A stretch of DNA of 64,000 nucleotides from JADKFD01 sp050250665 (lineage in GTDB: Bacteria; Pseudomonadota; Gammaproteobacteria; Xanthomonadales; SZUA-5): NCBI GenBank assembly GCA_050250665.1, contig JBFWOF010000024.1, positions 30,246 through 94,245 of the forward strand. The letters are read 5' to 3'. Shown here one piece after another: positions 27,201 through 35,209 of this stretch. The notes beneath the pieces are model-generated. The model searched no databases. It was not told the origin of the DNA and was given only the letters and a program-made list of their open reading frames with translations. The translations under genes were made by a program, and so were the position numbers. Position 1 is the first letter of the stretch. Each line of letters starts with the position of its first letter.

Positions 27201-28185
27201 GGAACAGCCCACGCACCCGATCTACCGCTATGCCTTCGCCACCGATGCGGTAGAGGGCCTGATCCTGATCGACATCGACAGCTTGTACGACGGCGAGCCG
27301 CGCAACAACTTCCTCAAGCGCAGCCTGACCTGGAACGAGAATGGCGTACTCGATGGCGCCCGCCATCTGGCCATCGCCGGCTACTGGTTCTATGTCGCCA
27401 CACCGAAGGGCATCGTGGTGCTGAACATGAACGACCCGATGCAGCCCAAGTACGTGCGCACGGTGGCTATCAGCGACGCCCGGGCCAGTCAGCAGCAGTT
27501 CCGCTATCTGTTCGTGACCAGCGCCCGCGGACTGGAAGTCGTCGACATCACCAATTCGGCGCAGGCCGAAGTGGTGCCGGGAGCCATGGTGCCGATTGCC
27601 GATGCGCACAAGCTGCATGTGGCTCGCACCTACGCCTATGTAGCCTCGGGTGCGGAGGGCCTGACCATCATCGATGTCACCAAGCCGACCGAGCCCAAGC
27701 TCTATCAGCGCTTCAATGCCGATGGCGCAATGTCCGATGCCCGGGACGTGACGGTCGCTTCCACCAACGCCTCGCTTTATGCCTACGTGGCCGATGGCGT
27801 CAATGGCCTCAAGGTGATCCAGCTGACGGGTCCGGACATACAGCCCAAGTTCTACGGCTACAGCCCGGAACCCAAGCCCACGCTGATCGCCTGGTACCCC
27901 ACCGGCAAGCCAGCGCTGTCACTGTCGCGGGCACTGGAGCGAGATCGCGCCGTCGATGAAACCGGCGGTCAGATTGCGGTGCTCGGACGAGTGGGCTCGC
28001 GGCCGCTGAACGAGGCCGAGCAACGCGCCTTCTTCCTCGACAAGGATGGCCGACCCTGGTTCGTCCACGACGAAGTGGACGGCCCGCGCGGCATCACCTC
28101 ACCGCCGCTTCCCTGGAAGAACAACCGTATCTACGATCAGCAGAAGGACACGGCTGAAGCCGTCAATCGCTCCTTCGAGCACTGA
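24295..28185 (+). CDS. Giant secreted decaheme cytochrome c with LVIVD beta-propeller-like repeats
   Basis: A 1,296-residue protein. The ATG at 24295 has GAGAGG upstream and starts a signal peptide (MKPITAVLLTLSSIALCQFS, cleavage near AMA-AGG). Ten CxxCH motifs lie between about residues 57 and 802: CMSCH, CTDCH, CGACH, CSACH, CMNCH, CVDCH, CKDCH, CYSCH, CGGCH and CTDCH. Residues 885-1185 hold about five LVIVD-type repeats (YVYVAEGSKGIRVYDAAG, FYVATPKGIVVLNMNDP, YLFVTSARGLEVVDITN, YVASGAEGLTIIDVTKP, YVADGVNGLKVIQLTG), which fold as propeller blades and often occur in surface proteins. A His-rich stretch lies near residue 105. It is the last gene of the lipoprotein-barrel-cytochrome operon and a candidate cell-surface electron-transfer or oxidoreductase subunit. 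Confidence 0.9.
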   Translation: MKPITAVLLTLSSIALCQFSSIAMAAGGETPVDRVYVTAPDAPRNQTQAAADAKSAGCMSCHNPIDQKSMHASPAVILGCTDCHGGDATVQGPASAGHAQPAPGHGHDSDSEHGHSTTAYAPDYMAAMEKAHVLPRYPQTWHYPRSSNPERTYTLLNREAPEFVRFMNPSDLRIAHEACGACHQPIIEAAKRSIMATGAMLWGGASYNNGILPFKRYILGEGYERDGTAAIINALEPVTPAMQMRGALSQLVPLPAWEVIPPGDIFRVFERGGRNINTTFPETGLPNSLGQIQRLEEPGRPDIKQSNRGPGTGQRIAVPVINIHKTRLNDPNMWFMGTNDQPGDFRNSGCSACHVPYANDRDPRHSGPYAAFGHMGQSQQADPTIPKDQPGHPLKHAFTRSIPTSQCMNCHMHQPNMFINTFLGYTMWDYESDAPFMWPEQQRYPTHDEMRKALDRNPEEAVIRGKWSDLDFVKDVSLLNPKLKDTQFADYHGHGWNFRAIFKRDRKGNLLDAEGAKVDDADPKKFEKAVHMSSIHVDLGMHCVDCHFAQDMHGNGHIVGEVAAGVEIQCKDCHGTPDKYPTLITSGAMASKAGRDLSNLRNPDGEKRFEWIDGKLIQRSIMESGLQWEMSLVKDTSDPANPAYNAKADRAHTMSRDTAKQTYGKDVAPADYAHGEDEMLCYSCHTSWTTSCGGCHLPIQANWKTERHHFEGGATRNYATYNPQVARDDVFMLAKHGEVKDYKYAPMRSSSALILSSTNSNRERIYIQQPPIAASGYSSQAFAPHYPHTERRTETKTCTDCHLSEQNDNNAIMAQLLGQGTRFMDFLGFNAWVGGDGEISAIRVTEWEEPQAVVGSYLHRYAYPDWFKQHEDNGKQLTEGYDHSAGYANCLQIRGEYVYVAEGSKGIRVYDAAGIANKGVSQRIITAPFSPLGHDTHIDSANATCIVLPTTQPVQPSRNEGDLMRKVNLEQPTHPIYRYAFATDAVEGLILIDIDSLYDGEPRNNFLKRSLTWNENGVLDGARHLAIAGYWFYVATPKGIVVLNMNDPMQPKYVRTVAISDARASQQQFRYLFVTSARGLEVVDITNSAQAEVVPGAMVPIADAHKLHVARTYAYVASGAEGLTIIDVTKPTEPKLYQRFNADGAMSDARDVTVASTNASLYAYVADGVNGLKVIQLTGPDIQPKFYGYSPEPKPTLIAWYPTGKPALSLSRALERDRAVDETGGQIAVLGRVGSRPLNEAEQRAFFLDKDGRPWFVHDEVDGPRGITSPPLPWKNNRIYDQQKDTAEAVNRSFEH

Positions 28186-28193
28186 GCTCCCAC

Positions 28194-28228
28194 AAAGACG
28201 CGGCGCCCCAGGGGCGTCGCGTCTTTTC
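28194..28228 (+). terminator. Rho-independent terminator of the decaheme operon
   Basis: AAAGACGCGGCGCC and GGCGTCGCGTCTTT pair over 14 bp with one G-T wobble and a short loop. The second arm runs into TTTTCTTT. It starts 8 bp after the stop of the decaheme gene. Confidence 0.88.
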
Positions 28229-28303
28229 TTTGGGCATCGAAGGGGCTGATCCGGATCCCTTTCACCGGCGAGGCCGACCAAAGCACTCGACGAGGCACAC
28301 ACC

Positions 28304-28705
28304 ATGCACGATCTGCAGGACCGCCAGGCTCGCCTCGTACTGGCTTTCGGGGCGCTGCTGGCAGCCACTGGCGTCGCCATGGCTGCACTCGGTTCACACG
28401 CCTTTGCCGACATCCTGACGGGTAAGGCGGCGCTGCGTTTCGACAGCGCACTGCGCCTGCACCTGATGCACGCCCCTGCCCTGCTCGCTCTCGGCGCCTC
28501 GCGCAGCCATGCGCGAGCGCGCTGGTGGCAATCGGCAGGCACCCTGATCAGCCTCGGCTGCCTCATCTTCTGCGCAGGCCTGTATCTGGCGGCACTGGAT
28601 CTGTTTCCCGCCATCCTGGCGATCGTGCCGGCCGGCGGCAGCCTGATGATGCTCGGCTGGGTCGTGGCCTTGGTGGCCTATGTCCGTGGGCCAGAAATAT
28701 CGTAA
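28304..28705 (+). CDS. DUF423 small membrane protein
   Basis: A 133-residue protein, ATG at 28304. Four hydrophobic helices are apparent (LVLAFGALLAATGVAMAAL; LMHAPALLALGA; LISLGCLIFCAGLYLAAL; SLMMLGWVVALVAYV). The order ALGSHAF, then H-APALLALGA, then FCAGLYLAALD, then P-GG-LMMLGW matches the DUF423 (YgdD/YwdK) family, whose function is unknown. It follows the decaheme terminator, so it has its own promoter and is not obviously part of that system. Confidence 0.85.
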   Translation: MHDLQDRQARLVLAFGALLAATGVAMAALGSHAFADILTGKAALRFDSALRLHLMHAPALLALGASRSHARARWWQSAGTLISLGCLIFCAGLYLAALDLFPAILAIVPAGGSLMMLGWVVALVAYVRGPEIS

Positions 28706-29441
28706 ACGACTGATCTCGACGCCAGGCAAAAGCGGCAGGGGTCAAGGGGCAGGGGAACCACCCCGCCGCACGATCTGACTTTGCAGCGAGCTTGGGCCCC
28801 GTGCGCCGGCCCCGGTAGGTTGCCGTGAAGGTCATTCAGGCGAGTGCTGTCGCTCCCTCCCGATGTTCGGGGGTGAGTCTGGCGCGTTTGGCCGGCATGC
28901 CGGCCGCGCCAGCGAACGCGCGGCGGCTTGCCGCCGGGCCGGACGGGTTGGGGACGGGTTAGGCAAGAAACCCTATGCAACGGTCATGGCAGCAGCGACT
29001 TTCATGATGGCGAGTGGCGCGCAGCCATGACCGTTAGGCGAAAAAGCGCACTGCATGGGCGACCGGGGCCCTCACCCCACATGCATCTCCCATCCTTCTG
29101 ACTGTTGAACAAACCGGAAAGGAAATCGAGCACAAGGCAAGCTCCGACGTTCTGGCGACGAAAGTCGGAATCCGACGGGCAGCCCTTCAAGCTCGCCGCA
29201 GGACTCGACCGTGCCACAGGGTGAGTCCCCCGCCCCCTGCCCCGCTTCATCACCAAACGCGCACCACCGCTGGTCTGCGCGCGCCCCGCACCAAGTTGAA
29301 CCCCGGCACGCCCCACCTCTGCTCCAATTTGCCCGATTTCTGACGTCGGAACACGCCGTCTGTTCACCTGCGCTGGCTATACTCGAATTCTTTTCGGTGC
29401 TCCACGCGCCGCATCATCATCGTCCCTGAACTGCCAAAGCC
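28706..29441. other. Gene-free 736 bp upstream of sucA with several inverted repeats
   Basis: No supportable gene. Visible structures are TGGCGCG---GCGCCA enclosing the perfect palindrome GGCCGGCATGCCGGCC (28880-28911), then CGGCGGC-TT-GCCGCCG (28921-28936). A perfect 12-bp inverted repeat follows, AACGGTCATGGC (28979-28990) and GCCATGACCGTT (29024-29035), enclosing 33 nt. GGGGCA-rich strings near 28740 and CCCCCTGCCCCGCTT near 29230 match strings near 11278. The sucA promoter must lie in the right-hand part. Confidence 0.7.
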
Positions 29442-32300
29442 GTGTCTGCCGACCTGAACCAGTCTTATTTGACCTCACAGCTCTCCGGTTCCAATGCCGC
29501 TTTCGTTGAAGAGCTGTACGAAGCCTATCTCGCCGACCCGAATACGGTGGACGAGCGTTGGCGAACCTATTTCGACTCGCTGCAAACCGCGGGCCGTCGC
29601 GATATTCCGCACAGCCCGGTATTGCAGCGCATAGGCGAACTCTCACGCAGCCACGGTGGCTGGTCGGCCTCTCTGGCCACCAGCGCGGCGCACTCGGTCG
29701 ATCAGCACAAGCAGGGCGCGATGTTGCGCCTGATCAATGCCTATCGCGTGCGCGGCCACCTGGCTGCCAAGCTCGATCCGCTGGGCATGGTGCCACCGGC
29801 TGCGGTGCCCGACCTGTCGCTGGCTTTCCACGATGTCGGCGAAGCCGATCTCGACACCGAGTTCGACGCTGGTTCGCTGATCGGCGCGCGTCGCCGCAAG
29901 CTCCGCGATGCCGTGGCCCAGCTGGAAGGCGCCTATTGCAGTTCCATCGGCGCCGAGTACATGCACATCAGCGACTACCCGCAGCGGCGCTGGATGCAGG
30001 AACGCTTCGAGGGCACGGCCGGCCAGTTCGGCTACACGTCGGAGCAGAAGAAGCGCGTGCTGGATCGCCTCACGGCCGCCGAAGGTCTGGAACGCTATCT
30101 GCATACCAAGTACGTCGGCCAGAAGCGCTTCTCGCTGGAGGGCGGTGACAGCCTGATTCCCATGATCGACGAGATCATTCAGCGTGCTGGAGCCGGTGGC
30201 TCCAAGGACGTGATCATCGGCATGGCCCATCGCGGCCGCATCAACGTGCTGATCAACACGCTGGGCAAGCCGCCGCGCACGCTCTTCGATGCCTTCGAAG
30301 GCAAGGCCGAGGAGAATCCGGACCCCGCGCACTCGGGGGACGTGAAGTATCACCTGGGCTTTTCCTCCGATGTGATGACCCCGGGCGGCACCGTACATCT
30401 GGCGCTGGGCTTCAACCCTTCACATCTGGAAATCATCGATCCGGTGGTCGCCGGCTCGGTTCGTGCCCGGCAGACCCGCCGTCAGAACGAGGATCGCACC
30501 CAGGTGGTGCCGATTCTGGTCCATGGCGATGCCGCCTTCTCGGGTCAGGGCGTGGTCATGGAACTGTTCCAGATGTCGCAGGCGCGCGGATACACCGTCG
30601 GCGGCACCATCCATATCGTCGTCAACAATCAGGTGGGTTTCACCACCAGCAATCCGCTGGATACCCGGTCCACGCACTACTGCACCGATGTTGCCAAGAT
30701 CGTTTCGGCGCCGGTACTGCACGTCAATGCCGACGATCCGGAGGCCGTGCTGTTCTGCGCTCAGGTGGCGCTGGACTACCGCCAGACCTTCAAGCGCGAT
30801 GTTGTCATCGATCTGGTCTGTTATCGCCGTCATGGCCACAATGAAGCCGACGAACCGGCAGCAACCCAACCCCTGATGTACCAGAACATCCGCTCCCGGC
30901 CGACCACGCGCGAACTCTATGCTCGCCGACTGGAAGCCGAGGGTGTGATTCAGCCCGGCGAAGCCAAGGCCATCAGCGACCGCTACCGCGATGCGCTTGA
31001 GCGCGGTGATGCGGTGGTGGCTGAACTGACCACGGTCGATCCCAGCCAGGCGGGCGTCGCGGTTGACTGGACGCCCTATCTGCATGGCAAGTTGAGTGAT
31101 CGCGTGGCCACCGCAGTGCCGGCCGAACGCCTGCAGGCGCTGGCGCACTCCATCAACACGCTCCCGGCTGACCTCAAACTGCATTCGCGGGTGGCCAAGG
31201 TCTATCAGGATCGGCTGAAGATGGCCACCGGTGAAGTCCGCATGGACTGGGGTTTCGCCGAGACCATGGCCTATGCCACGCTGATCGACGAGGGCTACAA
31301 CCTGCGTCTGTCGGGTCAGGATTGCGGACGCGGTACCTTTTTCCACCGCCACGCCGTACTCCACGATCAGAACACCGGCGCCACACACACGCCGCTGCGC
31401 AAGCTGGTCGATGTGCCGGAACGCGTGACCATCATCGATTCGCTGCTGTCGGAAGAGGCAGTGATGGGCTTCGAATACGGCTACGCCACTGCGGATCCAC
31501 GCACACTGACGATCTGGGAAGGTCAGTTTGGCGACTTCTGCAATGGCGCCCAGGTGGTCATCGATCAGTTCATCAGCTCCGGCGAGGCCAAATGGGGTCG
31601 GTTGTGCGGACTGGTGCTGTTCCTGCCGCACGGCTACGAAGGTCAGGGCCCGGAGCATTCCTCCGCCCGTCTGGAGCGTTTCCTGCAGCTGAGTGCGCTG
31701 GACAACATGCAGGTCTGCGTACCGACCACGCCGGCACAGATGTTCCACATGCTGCGTCGGCAGATGCTGCGTGGCACCCGCAAACCGCTGATCGTGATGA
31801 CGCCCAAGAGCATGCTGCGCCATCGATTGTCGACGTCGACCATGGACGAACTGAGCCATGGCGAGTTCCAGCGGGTCATTCCCGATTCCATGATGTCGGA
31901 CCCCGGGCAGGTCTCGCGCGTCGTTATCTGCAGCGGCAAGGTCTACTACGATCTGGTGGAAGAGCACGAAAAGAGCCAGATCAAGGACGTCGCCATCGTC
32001 CGCATCGAGCAGCTCTATCCCTTCCCGCGCGAGGAACTGAAGGCCGAACTGGCCCGGTTCCCGAATGCCCGCACCATCGTCTGGTGTCAGGAAGAACCGA
32101 TGAACCAGGGTGCCTGGTATCAGATCCGGCACCAGCTCAAGGCCTCGATCTCGGCCGAGCAGAAGTTGCACTACGCCGGCCGCGACCGCTCGCCGGCGCC
32201 AGCGGCTGGAAACACCAATACCCACAACCGTGAACAGGCGGCGCTGGTGCATGAGGCGCTGTCCGTTGCCGATCCAGGCAATACGCCGAAGTCGGACTGA
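29442..32300 (+). CDS. sucA: 2-oxoglutarate dehydrogenase E1 component SucA
   Basis: A 952-residue thiamine-diphosphate enzyme, GTG start at 29442 (family start SADLNQSYLTSQLSGSNAAF). It decarboxylates 2-oxoglutarate in the TCA cycle and transfers the succinyl group to the E2 lipoyl arm. Motifs are the E1-specific N-terminal segment FVEELYEAYLADP (binds E2), KYVGQKRFSLEGG, GMAHRGRINVL, GDAAFSGQGVVME with the ThDP/Mg GDA-N pattern completing in IVVNNQVGFTTS, CYRRHGHNEADEP, and the C-terminal transketolase-like domain with RGTFFHRHAVLHDQ. Length is normal. sucB follows after 40 bp and lpd after that, forming the complete complex in E1-E2-E3 order. Confidence 0.97.
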   Translation: MSADLNQSYLTSQLSGSNAAFVEELYEAYLADPNTVDERWRTYFDSLQTAGRRDIPHSPVLQRIGELSRSHGGWSASLATSAAHSVDQHKQGAMLRLINAYRVRGHLAAKLDPLGMVPPAAVPDLSLAFHDVGEADLDTEFDAGSLIGARRRKLRDAVAQLEGAYCSSIGAEYMHISDYPQRRWMQERFEGTAGQFGYTSEQKKRVLDRLTAAEGLERYLHTKYVGQKRFSLEGGDSLIPMIDEIIQRAGAGGSKDVIIGMAHRGRINVLINTLGKPPRTLFDAFEGKAEENPDPAHSGDVKYHLGFSSDVMTPGGTVHLALGFNPSHLEIIDPVVAGSVRARQTRRQNEDRTQVVPILVHGDAAFSGQGVVMELFQMSQARGYTVGGTIHIVVNNQVGFTTSNPLDTRSTHYCTDVAKIVSAPVLHVNADDPEAVLFCAQVALDYRQTFKRDVVIDLVCYRRHGHNEADEPAATQPLMYQNIRSRPTTRELYARRLEAEGVIQPGEAKAISDRYRDALERGDAVVAELTTVDPSQAGVAVDWTPYLHGKLSDRVATAVPAERLQALAHSINTLPADLKLHSRVAKVYQDRLKMATGEVRMDWGFAETMAYATLIDEGYNLRLSGQDCGRGTFFHRHAVLHDQNTGATHTPLRKLVDVPERVTIIDSLLSEEAVMGFEYGYATADPRTLTIWEGQFGDFCNGAQVVIDQFISSGEAKWGRLCGLVLFLPHGYEGQGPEHSSARLERFLQLSALDNMQVCVPTTPAQMFHMLRRQMLRGTRKPLIVMTPKSMLRHRLSTSTMDELSHGEFQRVIPDSMMSDPGQVSRVVICSGKVYYDLVEEHEKSQIKDVAIVRIEQLYPFPREELKAELARFPNARTIVWCQEEPMNQGAWYQIRHQLKASISAEQKLHYAGRDRSPAPAAGNTNTHNREQAALVHEALSVADPGNTPKSD

Positions 32301-32340
32301 AAGCTCGATCACGAAAACCAACAAGCGCTAAGGATCATCC

Positions 32341-33558
32341 ATGACCGTCGAAGTCAAAGTCCCCATCCTGCCGGAATCGGTTGCCGACGCGATCATCGCG
32401 ACCTGGCACAAGAAACCCGGTGACTCGGTTACTCGTGAAGAGAACCTGGTGGATCTCGAAACCGACAAGGTAGTGCTCGAAGTGCCCTCGCCGGTGGACG
32501 GCGTGCTGGTGTCGATCGTCAAGCAGACCGGTGACACCGTCACCAGCCAGGAGCTGATCGCCACCATCCAGGAGGGCGCCGCCGCAGCAGCAGCGCCGGC
32601 CAAGTCGGCGACTCCGGATGCCGCGAGTCCCGAGGTCCGAGTCCCGAGTCCCGCATCGAGTGATCAGGCCCCTTCGGTGCGCCGCATTGCCGCCGAAACC
32701 GGCATTGATCCGGCCACCGTCAGCGGCACCGGTCGCGGCGACCGTGTCACCAAGGAAGACATGCTCAAGGCGCAGAGCGCTCCGGCAGCCGCGCCGACCG
32801 GCAAAGCCGTGGCCACCACTGCCGCCGCCGGCACTGCCATCAGCCTCTCCGGCGAAGGCCGTGCCGAGCAACGCGTGCCAATGACCCGGCTGCGCCAGCG
32901 CATCGCAGAGCGCATGATGCAGAGCAAGAATTCGATCGCCATGCTGACCTCGTTCAACGAGATCAACATGAAGCCGGTCATGGACATCCGCAAGAAGTAC
33001 GCGGATACCTTTCAGCAGGTCCACGGCATCAAGCTCGGCTTCATGAGCTTCTTCGTCAAGGCCTGCACCGAGGCCCTGAAGCTGCACCCGATCATCAACG
33101 CCAGCGTCGATGGCAACGATGTGGTCTATCACGCCTATCAGGACATCGGTGTCGCCGTGGCCACGCCCAAGGGCCTGGTGGTTCCGGTGTTGCGCAATAC
33201 CGACTCTCTCGGTCTTGCCGATATTGAAAAAGCCATCGGCGACTTCGCCAAGCAGGCCCGTGAAGGCGGCATGCAGCTTGAAGATCTGCAGGGCGGCACC
33301 TTCACCATCACCAACGGCGGCACCTTCGGTTCACTGTTCTCGACGCCCATCGTCAACCCGCCGCAGAGCGCGATCCTCGGCATGCACGCCATCAAGGAGC
33401 GCGCCGTCGTCGAAGACGGCCAGGTCGTCGCCCGCCCGATGATGTACGTGGCCATCAGCTACGATCACCGCATCATCGACGGCAAGGACGCCGTTCTGTT
33501 CCTGGTCGCGGTCAAGAACTTCCTCGAAGATCCGGTGAGGTTGATGCTGCATCTTTGA
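32341..33558 (+). CDS. sucB: Dihydrolipoamide succinyltransferase (E2) SucB
   Basis: A 405-residue protein, ATG at 32341. The lipoyl domain (residues 1-78) has the modified lysine in LETDKVVLEV. The peripheral subunit-binding domain is near residues 113-148 (SVRRIAAETGIDPATVSGTG). The catalytic domain (about 180-405) ends with SYDHRIIDGKDAV, containing the H-x-x-x-D-G active site. The linker between the lipoyl and E1/E3-binding domains contains a GAGTCCC-type repeat read in frame (SPEVRVPSPAS, nucleotides 32622-32655). It is also unusually Ala-rich around it. The stop codon sits inside a perfect 12-bp inverted repeat. Confidence 0.96.
   Translation: MTVEVKVPILPESVADAIIATWHKKPGDSVTREENLVDLETDKVVLEVPSPVDGVLVSIVKQTGDTVTSQELIATIQEGAAAAAAPAKSATPDAASPEVRVPSPASSDQAPSVRRIAAETGIDPATVSGTGRGDRVTKEDMLKAQSAPAAAPTGKAVATTAAAGTAISLSGEGRAEQRVPMTRLRQRIAERMMQSKNSIAMLTSFNEINMKPVMDIRKKYADTFQQVHGIKLGFMSFFVKACTEALKLHPIINASVDGNDVVYHAYQDIGVAVATPKGLVVPVLRNTDSLGLADIEKAIGDFAKQAREGGMQLEDLQGGTFTITNGGTFGSLFSTPIVNPPQSAILGMHAIKERAVVEDGQVVARPMMYVAISYDHRIIDGKDAVLFLVAVKNFLEDPVRLMLHL
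32622..32655. repeat. GAGTCCC-type repeat inside the sucB linker
   Basis: The segment GCGAGTCCCGAGGTCCGAGT followed by CCCGAGTCCCGC has three GAGTCCCG units with one interruption. It is the same string type as in the intergenic spot near 36820, the 5'-nucleotidase N-terminus (37095-37164) and the gap near 53599. Here it is translated in frame as part of the flexible inter-domain linker. Confidence 0.8.
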
Positions 33559-33576
33559 TCGGCAGATCAAAGATGC
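33549..33576. repeat. Perfect inverted repeat spanning the sucB stop codon
   Basis: GCATCTTTGATC - GGCA - GATCAAAGATGC is a perfect 12-bp stem with a 4-nt loop. The sucB TGA (33556-33558) lies in the left arm. There is no T-run after it, so it may be an RNA-stability or attenuation hairpin that sets lpd levels rather than a terminator. Confidence 0.85.
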
Positions 33577-33580
33577 CGTG

Positions 33581-33672
33581 AAACGTCAAAAGTAAAACGT
33601 CAATAGGATCGGCTCTGCCGATCCCGGAGCCGTAAGCCGCCCTTTGTTGACGTTTGACGTTTTACGTTTGAC
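33581..33672. repeat. Inverted AAACGTCAA arms flanking a hairpin between sucB and lpd
   Basis: AAACGTCAAAAGTAAAACGT at 33581 onward and TTGACGTTTGACGTTTTACG at 33647 onward are largely reverse complements. Between them GGATCGGC-TCT-GCCGATCC (33606-33624) is a perfect 8-bp hairpin. The A/T-rich arms stand out from the GC-rich background. Together with the hairpin at 33549 they fill most of the 174-bp sucB-lpd gap. Confidence 0.8.
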
Positions 33673-33732
33673 CTGCCCAACAAACACCTCATGGCAATTC
33701 GCCGCCGCCCAGCCACAAGGTAACCCCAAACC

Positions 33733-35160
33733 ATGTCCTCCCACTTCGACGTCCTCGTTATCGGTGCTGGCCCGGCCGGCTATGTCGCGGCGATACGCGC
33801 TGCCCAACTCGGTTTGAATGTCGCCTGTATCGATGAGTTTCTGGGCAAGGATGGCAAGCCGGCGCTGGGTGGCACCTGTCTCAATGTCGGCTGCATTCCA
33901 TCCAAGGCCCTGCTGGAATCGACCAAGCAGTTTCATGCGCTGACGCATTCCTTCAAGGACCACGGCATCAGTGCCGGCGAGCCGCAGATGGATGTGCCGA
34001 CCATGATCGGGCGCAAGGACAAGATCGTCCGGCAGCTCACCGGCGGCATCGCCACCCTGTTCAAGGCCAACAAGGTCAAGAGCTTCGCCGGGCGCGGCAA
34101 ATTGCTGTCGGGCAAGCGGGTCGAGATTCGCTTTCACGACGGCGCCACCGAAATCGTCAGCGCCAACCACGTCATCCTGGCCGCTGGCAGTGTGCCGATC
34201 CAGATTCCGGGCATCCCCTTTGACGGCACCCATATCGTCGACAACGTTGGCGCCCTGGATTTCACCGCGGTGCCCAAGCGCTTCGGTGTCATCGGCGCCG
34301 GCGTGATTGGTCTGGAGATGGGCAGCGTCTGGAAGCGCCTCGGCAGCGAGGTCACCATCCTCGAGGCCCTGCCCGATTTTCTCGCGGCCTGCGATGCCGA
34401 TATTTCCCGGGTCGCCGCGCGTGAATACAAGAAGCAGGGTCTGGACATCAAACTCGGCTGCAAGGTCACGGCCGCCAAGGTCAACGGTGATGAAGTGCAG
34501 ATCAGCTACACCGACGCGGTCGGCACCGAGCATCAGCTCACGGTCGACAAGCTGCTGGTCTCAGTGGGTCGTCGCGCCTACACCCAGGGCCTGCTGGCCG
34601 ATGACAGCGGCGTGGCCCTGAATGCGCGCGGGCAGATCGAAGTAGACGGACACTGCCGCACCAGTCTGGAAGGCGTCTGGGCCATCGGCGATTGCGTGCG
34701 CGGCCCGATGCTGGCGCACAAGGGTTCGGAGGAAGGTATCGCCGTCGCCGAACTGATCGCCGGCAAGGCCGGCCATGTCAACCTGGACACCGTGCCCTGG
34801 GTGATCTACACCGAGCCGGAAATCGCTTGGGTGGGCAAGACCGAGAAGGAACTGAAGGACGCCGGCATCCCGGTGCGCACCGGCAGTTTCCCCTTTGCCG
34901 CCATTGGCCGGGCCATGGCCATGAACGAAGCCTACGGCCAGGTCAAGGTCATTGCCCATGCCGAAACCGATCGCGTGCTCGGCGTGCACATGGTTGGACC
35001 GATGGTCTCGGAACTGATCGCCGAATGCGTGGTGGCCATGGAATTCCAGGCTTCCAGCGAAGATCTGGCCCGCATCTGCCATGCCCACCCGACCTTGTCG
35101 GAAGCCGTGCACGAGGCCGCGCTGGGCGTGGACAAGCGCGCCATTCATCGCGCCAATTAA
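33733..35160 (+). CDS. lpd: Dihydrolipoyl dehydrogenase (E3)
   Basis: A 475-residue flavoprotein, ATG at 33733. It reoxidises the lipoyl groups of the 2-oxoglutarate dehydrogenase complex with NAD+. Motifs are the N-terminal FAD loop VIGAGPAGYVAAI, the redox disulfide GGTCLNVGCIPSKALL, the NAD loop GVIGAGVIGLEMG, and the C-terminal catalytic His-Glu pair in CHAHPTLSEAVHEAAL. Length is normal. Being third after sucA and sucB, it is most likely the E3 dedicated to this complex. The 174-bp structured gap before it may allow extra regulation. Confidence 0.96.
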   Translation: MSSHFDVLVIGAGPAGYVAAIRAAQLGLNVACIDEFLGKDGKPALGGTCLNVGCIPSKALLESTKQFHALTHSFKDHGISAGEPQMDVPTMIGRKDKIVRQLTGGIATLFKANKVKSFAGRGKLLSGKRVEIRFHDGATEIVSANHVILAAGSVPIQIPGIPFDGTHIVDNVGALDFTAVPKRFGVIGAGVIGLEMGSVWKRLGSEVTILEALPDFLAACDADISRVAAREYKKQGLDIKLGCKVTAAKVNGDEVQISYTDAVGTEHQLTVDKLLVSVGRRAYTQGLLADDSGVALNARGQIEVDGHCRTSLEGVWAIGDCVRGPMLAHKGSEEGIAVAELIAGKAGHVNLDTVPWVIYTEPEIAWVGKTEKELKDAGIPVRTGSFPFAAIGRAMAMNEAYGQVKVIAHAETDRVLGVHMVGPMVSELIAECVVAMEFQASSEDLARICHAHPTLSEAVHEAALGVDKRAIHRAN

Positions 35161-35173
35161 GGTGCTATTCGCC

Positions 35174-35203
35174 GCCCCCGAAGCGCGAGAGCGCTGTCGG
35201 GGC
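35174..35203. terminator. Bidirectional stem-loop between lpd and the 35210 gene
   Basis: GCCCC and GGGGC outer arms plus AGCGC-GAGA-GCGCT inner stem form an imperfect hairpin. It lies 13 bp after the lpd stop and just before the stop of the convergent minus-strand gene. Confidence 0.55.
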
Positions 35204-35209
35204 GCAGCG

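Noticed and set aside
30420..32324. 634-residue open frame on the minus strand opposite sucA
   Set aside because: Shadow frame opposite a conserved gene; no motif or ribosome-binding site.
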